A stretch of DNA of 64,000 bases, taken from NCBI RefSeq assembly GCF_040954645.1, contig NC_092806.1, forward strand, positions 29,661,644 through 29,725,643, in the 5' to 3' direction. Below, piece after piece: positions 58,701 through 64,000 of this stretch. The notes under the pieces were generated by a model. That model ran no database searches. It saw nothing but the letters and a program-made list of their open reading frames with translations, and was not told where the DNA came from. The number at the start of each line of letters is the position of its first letter. The stretch's first letter is position 1. Both the position numbers and the translations under genes were made by a program. Source of the DNA: Diabrotica undecimpunctata (taxonomy: Eukaryota; Arthropoda; Insecta; Coleoptera; Chrysomelidae).

Positions 58701-59185
58701 TATTTTAAAAGTAACTTTGAGTAACTCATTTAATATTAGTTTAATGTCTGGATTTTGCCTCCATATACGCCTGTATAAGTAGAATATGCTTTAACATTCG
58801 GTATGTGATGTCTACATTAACTTTAATTACTTGCCTGCTCTATTTTTGCTATTATTTCTATTTCTGGTTCTTTTTCTTATTGCGCCGTCTCCTTTCGAAG
58901 GTTGGCGAAATGACAATTGTGGTTTCATCTTCATGAGTGTTTTTACCGCTTGGATTCTGGTTAGAGGTCTTGATTATTTGTTAGATCACCTTGTAAGTCT
59001 TGCTTGTAATGTAAATTTGGTTAATTAGGTTTGACTTAGACGTTACAATCGATTTGTTTTGCTTGATATATATCTCAAATACAATTAAAGGTTTCATTTA
59101 AAGCTTTAAGTAATAAAAATGTATCAAAGTGTGCGAAGAAAATCTCGAAAATTGACAATACACTTTGTCACCAATTTTTCAAACT
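58701..59185. other. Anonymous DNA, possible LINE tail on the minus strand
   Basis: 58890-58930 on the minus strand reads CHFANLRKETAQ then a stop, resembling a LINE end. Too short to rely on. Confidence 0.3.
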
Positions 59186-59259
59186 TTTCTACACTGGCAG
59201 ATCAGTTATGGAGTGTTTTTTAATTACTAAAGGTGTATATTTACAAAAAAAAAATACCG

Positions 59260-59480
59260 TGCGGGAGATACATGTTTTTTCGTTATTAATCCGGCGACGG
59301 CGTCGAAAACTCGACGGCGACGGCGCTCTATTATTAGCCCCCCCGAAAAACGGGGTCAGTAGGTCGATCAATGCTCGAGGCGTCCTGGTGCCTGCAATGG
59401 CCGCGATTCGACGCTGATACGCTCTGTACAACTCCAACCAACCTATTGATCTTGCAGCCACTCGACAACAAACGGCAATG
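59260..59480. other. GC-rich CpG-dense segment
   Basis: Strongly different base composition from the surroundings (ccggcgacggcgtcgaaaac, ctcgacggcgacggcgctct), with a small hairpin cgtcga-aaac-tcgacg and repeated cggcga words. Overlapping frames on both strands are open for about 60-90 codons (basic, arginine-rich on both) but none matches a known family. It could be a host promoter or exon, or part of a GC-rich transposon. Confidence 0.4.
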
Positions 59481-59714
59481 TTTCAATACGAAAAAATATC
59501 TTCCTGTCATTTGGCGAATACAAGAGGAAGCAGCAACTTTATTAGCGCTGCAGACGGTTTGAGAGATGACTTAAAACAGGAACGGATATGCAGAACATGT
59601 TTTAAAATAAACTCTGGATTAAATAAATAAATCTTTAGTGTTTTTAAGAAGTATGGAAGACTATCATTTATTGACTTTTTTCAAGGTCCTCAACAGTGAG
59701 GGAAAAACAATTCA

Positions 59715-60990
59715 TTCGTTAAGAACTGTACTTAGTTTATGTGGACTTCAAAAAATCCTATGACAGTTATCTCAACGTGAACAACAATAGTTTTATTACA
59801 ACCTTCTGTTCACTACGCAAAAATACTCTTAGAAATTTAGAAAGTTGAACGCAGAGTAAACACAGAAGGTGTTCTAACTAAAAATTGCTCAGTCTGATAT
59901 TATCTCTGTAAATTGGGTAAAGTGTACTAGTATACTAGTAGACAGAGCACCATATAAATTATCCGAAAATGCAAAGGAAATTGTCAAACATAGTGCTTGC
60001 AAGTGTGAATAGGAAATGTTCAAAGCAATGAAAGAGCTAGGAATACCGATTCAGTTGGTAAATTTAACAAAACTAACTCTTGAAAAAGTTGAATGTAGAG
60101 TACGAATTCAGAGGGAACTGTCTGAACCTTTTAAAACAAATAATGGGCTGCGTCAGGGAGACCCTCTCTCCTGTATACTGTTCAATCTAGCTCTGGAAAA
60201 AGTAATACGTATGTCACAAATCACAACCACTGGTTCAATATATAATAAATCAGTGCAAATCCTGGCCTATGCTGATGATATCAATATTAATGGGAGAACG
60301 GAAAACGCTGTACGAGAGGCGTATGTAGCATTAAAAGAATCAGCTACAAAAATGGGTTTAATAATAAACACTAACAAAACGAAGTATATGAAAATAAGCA
60401 CGCAACCAAAAATCCTACGACCATTCGTTATAGAAATCGACGTCATCAAAGCAGTGAACGAATTTGTATACCTGGGAGCGCTCCTTAACACTGAAAATAA
60501 TACTACCGCAGAGATAAACCGCAGAATTTGCACGGCCAATAGATGCTATTTTGGGCTGAATCTCCTCCTTAAATCCACAATTATATCGAGAAATACAAAA
60601 ATAAAACTCTATAAAACAATAATACGCCCAGTCCTAACATATGGTTCAGACATCTGGACTCTAACAACACATAATAAAAACATGTAAGGATGTTTCGAAA
60701 GAAAAGTACTAAGGCGAATCTATGGAGCAGAGAATGACAATGGAATGTGGAGAAGACTCAGATAATGACTCAGAAAATGACCCAGACAGAAAAACGCTCC
60801 TTGATAGACCCATTGGTCAGAGAAGAAGAGGAAGACCTAGAACAAGGTTCCTTGATAACATCGATGAAGGCATGAGAAATATGGGAATGAGTGCTTGGCG
60901 GAGAAAGGCGATGGATAGGGACGACTGGGGAGAAATTCTTGAGGAGGATAGGACCCACGCATGGTTGTAAAGTCAGAATAACGATGATAG
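59715..60990 (+). pseudogene. LINE reverse transcriptase with intact YADD and C-terminus
   Basis: A broken start reads YLVYVDFKKSYDSY (block A, catalytic Asp kept), then an insertion with stops, then a 223-codon frame (60016-60687): MFKAMKELGIPIQLVNLTKL, GLRQGDPLSCILFNLALEK, ILAYADDININGRT (both catalytic Asp), FVYLGALLN and LYKTIIRPVLTYGSDIW. One stop later an 82-codon frame continues RRRGRPRTRFLDNID and WRRKAMDRDDWGEILEE, ending before an acgatgatag tail. About two disruptions separate it from a continuous RT to C-terminus. The endonuclease is missing. Confidence 0.9.
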
Positions 60991-61235
60991 TGCTTGCAAC
61001 TGTTATATAATTGTAAAAAACATAGATTTTGGGTATACACAAAAGATCTTTCCAGCTACAGTGTAGAAAGGTCCAACAAGCCAAACAACCTATTTGAGAT
61101 CTAAATACCTACTAGGGAAAGCTATAAAATCCTAAATATTGATGTCACGTTAGTGTCAGCTATATAACCGTATACAGAAACATCATCTCGCACAATTATG
61201 AAAGAAATTTTCATAGCAGTGGCACCCTTTTTATT
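60991..61235. other. LINE 3' end and anonymous DNA
   Basis: No other feature recognised. Confidence 0.3.
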
Positions 61236-61239
61236 CATT

Positions 61240-62215
61240 TTTTAAGAACTGGGCAATTGTCTTTTACACATAGTTCACATTTTTAACATTACCGTTTTAC
61301 ATCATCTTTCCAGTCTATCCAATAAAACCGTTCTCCTACCTTTTATAATGTTTTCGTAATTGCAAAGTCTCCAGTCAATACAGCTTCATGTAACTGATCC
61401 AATATGTCTGATAGTTTATTTTTGGTACAATCAGCTGTTGTTTAGATTCCGTACTCTCATTATGGTCAAACGATCTGTAGGGAAGATCATTTTGAAGTAC
61501 CTGGTAATTACATTGGCTCCAATATGCTTTAACTTCTGGACTACATTTACTAATATCATGGCAAGTTGACTTTTCACCTTTAAGGAACATTTCCGACAAG
61601 GATAATTTTTTAGGGCATCTTATAGTTTTTGAAGTTGAGATTGATCATTTGTGGTTACAATTCGTCGCAAAGTTTGTCTAATATTGAACAAGCTATATCT
61701 ATTCTGCGCTGTATGGACATTGACATTTAAATGATTTTTTCTTGTCCTGAATTCTACTTGAACTGTAAAGCCACTTCAGAACCAGAAGCAACTACGTGGT
61801 CACTTCGAAAAAGGAACTTTTGACCATAAAAATATTTGTGAATATGTTTACAAGCCTTCGCTATGGCTAGAAGTTCTCTTCTGGCAACATAGTAGTATAT
61901 TTTTGGTTTCTATCAGTCTGTCTACAGCATTATTGCTGGAATCGGTAAAACGCATTTTTCTTGTGACCTCGGACGGTTTATTACCGGTTTACTTTTGATA
62001 TTCATCATTTCATAAATATTCTTTGTTCTTTTCTGTTAGCTTTGTTACAGGTTAAGAAATATCAAATTCTTTAACAAGTCTTCTGTTATATACGCCGAGG
62101 AAACTAATTTTGTGTTTACCGTTTGGTACTGGTCTTTCTCGATTGCTTTGACTCTGTCAGGATCAGCTGTTACACCATTAGTGAATACAATATCGCCTCA
62201 GTATGCAACTTCTTG
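61240..62215 (-). pseudogene. Gypsy pol fragment: RT end, RNase H, integrase start
   Basis: On the minus strand, right to left: GDIVFTNGVTADPDRVKAI (end of RT), VARRELLAIAKACKHIHKYF then GQKFLFRSDHV (RNase H core), then LPYRSFDHNESTESKQQLIV and further left KTL, RFYWIDWKDDV (integrase zinc-finger region). The order and spacing fit Ty3/Gypsy pol. Many stops and shifts break the frame. No LTR is found nearby. Confidence 0.75.
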
Positions 62216-62260
62216 TCGAAATATGTGAAACTTGCGTGAAATATGTGAAAGAAGATAACA
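62216..62260. other. Short junction between Gypsy and mariner relics
   Basis: Contains a direct repeat (gtgaaacttgcgtgaaatat, with gaaatatgtgaaa twice at 62219-62250). Confidence 0.4.
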
Positions 62261-62261
62261 C

Positions 62262-62800
62262 GTCCAAAAGCTCCTCTATTTGTTTATCTGAAAAAGAACG
62301 AATTGAGATTTAAATAATAGTAGTATGTGGTGGTATGTGATATGCATAGATGTCAATAAGGAACCAAAATATTAACCGCTTCCTAACCGAAATCCCACAA
62401 CAATAAAACGTAAATCGACATTACTCTAGATACCGGTAACGTTATAATTCTCGTTGGATGAGTAAATATCACCAAGCATGATGGAGCACCATCTTACTAA
62501 GCGCGCGAGGTAAGTAAGCTAAATAATGTTTTCCACAGACGATGGATTGGAAGGTGTGGTTTTATCTAATTACCCCTGAGATCACCCGATATGAATCCTT
62601 TGGACTATTTCCTATGGGGTCACTTAAAAAACATGTATAAAACAAAACATGCCAATATTAAGGAATTAGATAGGATTTCCGTAAAGGTAAGAAAAATTGG
62701 GCAGTCAGACATTTTGCAAAATGTATTGCAAAGTTTTAAAGATCGCATGGTTTATTGTATTAAAATAAACGGAAAGCATTTTGAGTATTCCCTTTAACTA
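62262..62800 (+). pseudogene. Second Tc1/mariner-superfamily relic, internally deleted
   Basis: A start-like HTH part (LSEKERIEI near 62280, IRNQNINRFLTEIPQ near 62355) is followed directly by the second catalytic block ITKHDGAPSY, then VFHRRWIGR, LRSPDMNPLDYFLWGHLK (third acidic residue) and an open C-terminus of 68 codons (62591-62797) ending RMVYCIKINGKHFEYSL. The region with the first catalytic Asp is missing. It is the same superfamily as 53412-54575 but a different family (WGHLK against WSYIK). Two in-frame stops at 62496 and 62571 regions. Confidence 0.8.
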
Positions 62801-63620
62801 CCGTTACTTTATGTTTTTTAAAGTTCCTTATTTGTTTATTACTTAATTGTGGACGATCTTTTCTTCTGCCGCTTTAAGTGATGTCTCTTTTCTAGAGGTT
62901 GGAAATCGTCAAAGCTATTCGTACCTGCGAGACCAAGGTTCTAAATATATGGTTATTAGTGATATTAAACTGTGATGTGTAAAGGTAATAAAAATTTCTC
63001 TTTTTAATGGTTTACATCTTTTTCTTTTTCCATATGCCTTAAAACATCGGTATTGGTGATTCTCTCTAAATACATAAAATTCGTAATATTCTACGATACA
63101 ACCAGAACTCAAAGGCTTCTATTTTCTTAATACTCTTCTTCTTTATTGTCCACGATTCCATGCTGTAATACAGTACTGATCGTACACAAAATCTCATAAG
63201 CAATATCTTTAATTTCAGACTTAAATCTCGGCTACAGAATACGCCTTTAATTTTCATAAATCTAGTTCGAGCCTTTTCAATTCAGATCTTTATTTCTTGA
63301 GAGTTGTCAACATTTTCGTTGAAAATAGTACCTTAGTAATTTTATTTTGGAACTCTCTTAATCGGCTTGTTATGTATGTAGGTATTTCCGGTATTCCGAG
63401 TAGATTTTGTTACAAGTATAAATTTTGTTTTGTTCGTGTTTAGTGAGAGACCATACTCTTCTTGAGTTCTTCTCGCCTGTAGCTCTTGAAGCGATTCGGA
63501 TACTGGTAGCTGAATATCTCAGATTGTTAATTGGACTTCTGTTAATTGTAATGCCACAATTATAACTATCCAAGGCTTTATTCAAAATGCCATCCGAGTA
63601 TATGTTAAAGAATATTGGCG
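62801..63620 (-). pseudogene. LINE RT to C-terminus, heavily decayed (minus strand)
   Basis: Minus-strand frames: NKALDSYNCGITINRSPINN (after the QG block), NLRYSATSIRIAS (catalytic block, both Asp lost), SLTKHEQNK, then RFCVRSVLYYSMESWTIKKK, IEAFEFWLYRRILRI, RITNTDVLRHMEKEK and terminal scraps around 62920. The same arrangement as 49540-50640. Non-functional. Confidence 0.75.
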
Positions 63621-63659
63621 AGAGAGTGACTGAACGGTGTTGCCTTGCTTAAGCTTACG

Positions 63660-64000
63660 CTTCTTCAAGGTAGGGCTGCTCCTTTTTTTTTCGGAGCTAG
63701 GAGGTGTGATAAATGTTAGTTTTGATTTGTGGGTTGATTTTTGAGAGTGGAGTACTAATGAGCAAGGGTTCAGAAGGTGGCATTTGTGTTTGTGATAGGA
63801 GCGTACTAGAGGAAGTTTTGGTCAACCAGACAAGACAAGGTGAGGGATTTCCTCTAGGACGTCGAAATACTCATCAGGAAGTTCGTTTCCAGTGTTGTGT
63901 AGAAGTCTTGCTGGAAGGAATGGAACTTTTCTTCGAGGAGTCCTGGTGAGTATTTGCAAGGAGTTTTGAGTGTTTGCTTAACTCGCTTGTTAGAGCTAGC
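63660..64000. other. Unplaced sequence at the right edge
   Basis: Open on the plus strand for 78 codons from 63713 (EGGICVCDRSVLEEVLVNQT) and on the minus strand for a stretch reading LPARLLHNTGNELPDEYFDV. Composition is less AT-rich and more codon-like than the neighbours, and may belong to an element continuing beyond the window. I recognise neither reading. Confidence 0.3.

Noticed and set aside
59189..59461. 90-codon arginine-rich frame in the GC-rich segment
   Set aside because: Both strands are open there and both readings are low-complexity; not enough to call a gene.

Overview
The window is AT-rich, intron-poor-looking eukaryotic DNA in which almost everything recognisable is a decayed transposable element. 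The mixture (BEL/Pao and Gypsy LTR elements, Penelope-like elements, many APE-type LINEs ending in GAA or GAT repeats, hAT, PIF/Harbinger and Tc1/mariner relics, MITEs) is typical of a large arthropod genome, most likely an insect and plausibly a beetle. The species is inferred from element style only. I recognise no intact host gene, tRNA or rRNA, and nothing bacterial or CRISPR-like.

Layout. 1-712: open Gag-like frame of a BEL/Pao element running off the left edge (minus). 713-10.2 kb: mostly anonymous DNA with two CpG-rich patches, a LINE tail and Penelope terminal repeats. 10.2-11.35 kb: a large imperfect inverted repeat. 11.5-15.8 kb: LINE ends and simple repeats. 15.8-22 kb: a dense nest holding a split coding relic with a Harbinger-type MITE, Penelope reverse transcriptase, a THAP-domain relic carrying a tiny 40-bp palindromic insertion, a LINE end, a long AT microsatellite, an internally deleted Gypsy element with both LTRs, and the Penelope N-terminal part. 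24-32 kb: a hAT relic and several LINE copies, including a 355-codon reverse transcriptase frame. 33.2-38.5 kb: a foldback element interrupted by a hAT deletion derivative with a perfect 8-bp target duplication, then an inverted second derivative of the same hAT family sitting inside a LINE. 38.7-45.7 kb: a Harbinger-type MITE, a perfect 90-bp tandem duplication, the longest LINE RT relic, a foldback, a HARBI1-like relic and another Penelope terminal unit. 46.9-50.6 kb: a LINE RNase H interrupted by another LINE's tail, and a minus-strand LINE RT. 51.6-54.6 kb: a FAM200/ZBED5-like hAT relic abutted by a Tc1/mariner deletion derivative. 55.5-64 kb: more LINEs, a 725-bp tandem duplication of a pipsqueak-HTH (pogo-like) relic, Gypsy pol fragments and a second Tc1/mariner relic.

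There is no operon or pathway logic. The story is one of nesting and decay: non-autonomous DNA elements (MITEs and internally deleted hAT, mariner and Gypsy copies) lie in and between older retroelements, and insertion order can be read at several places from target-site duplications. Most frames are broken, so few of these proteins could be made today.
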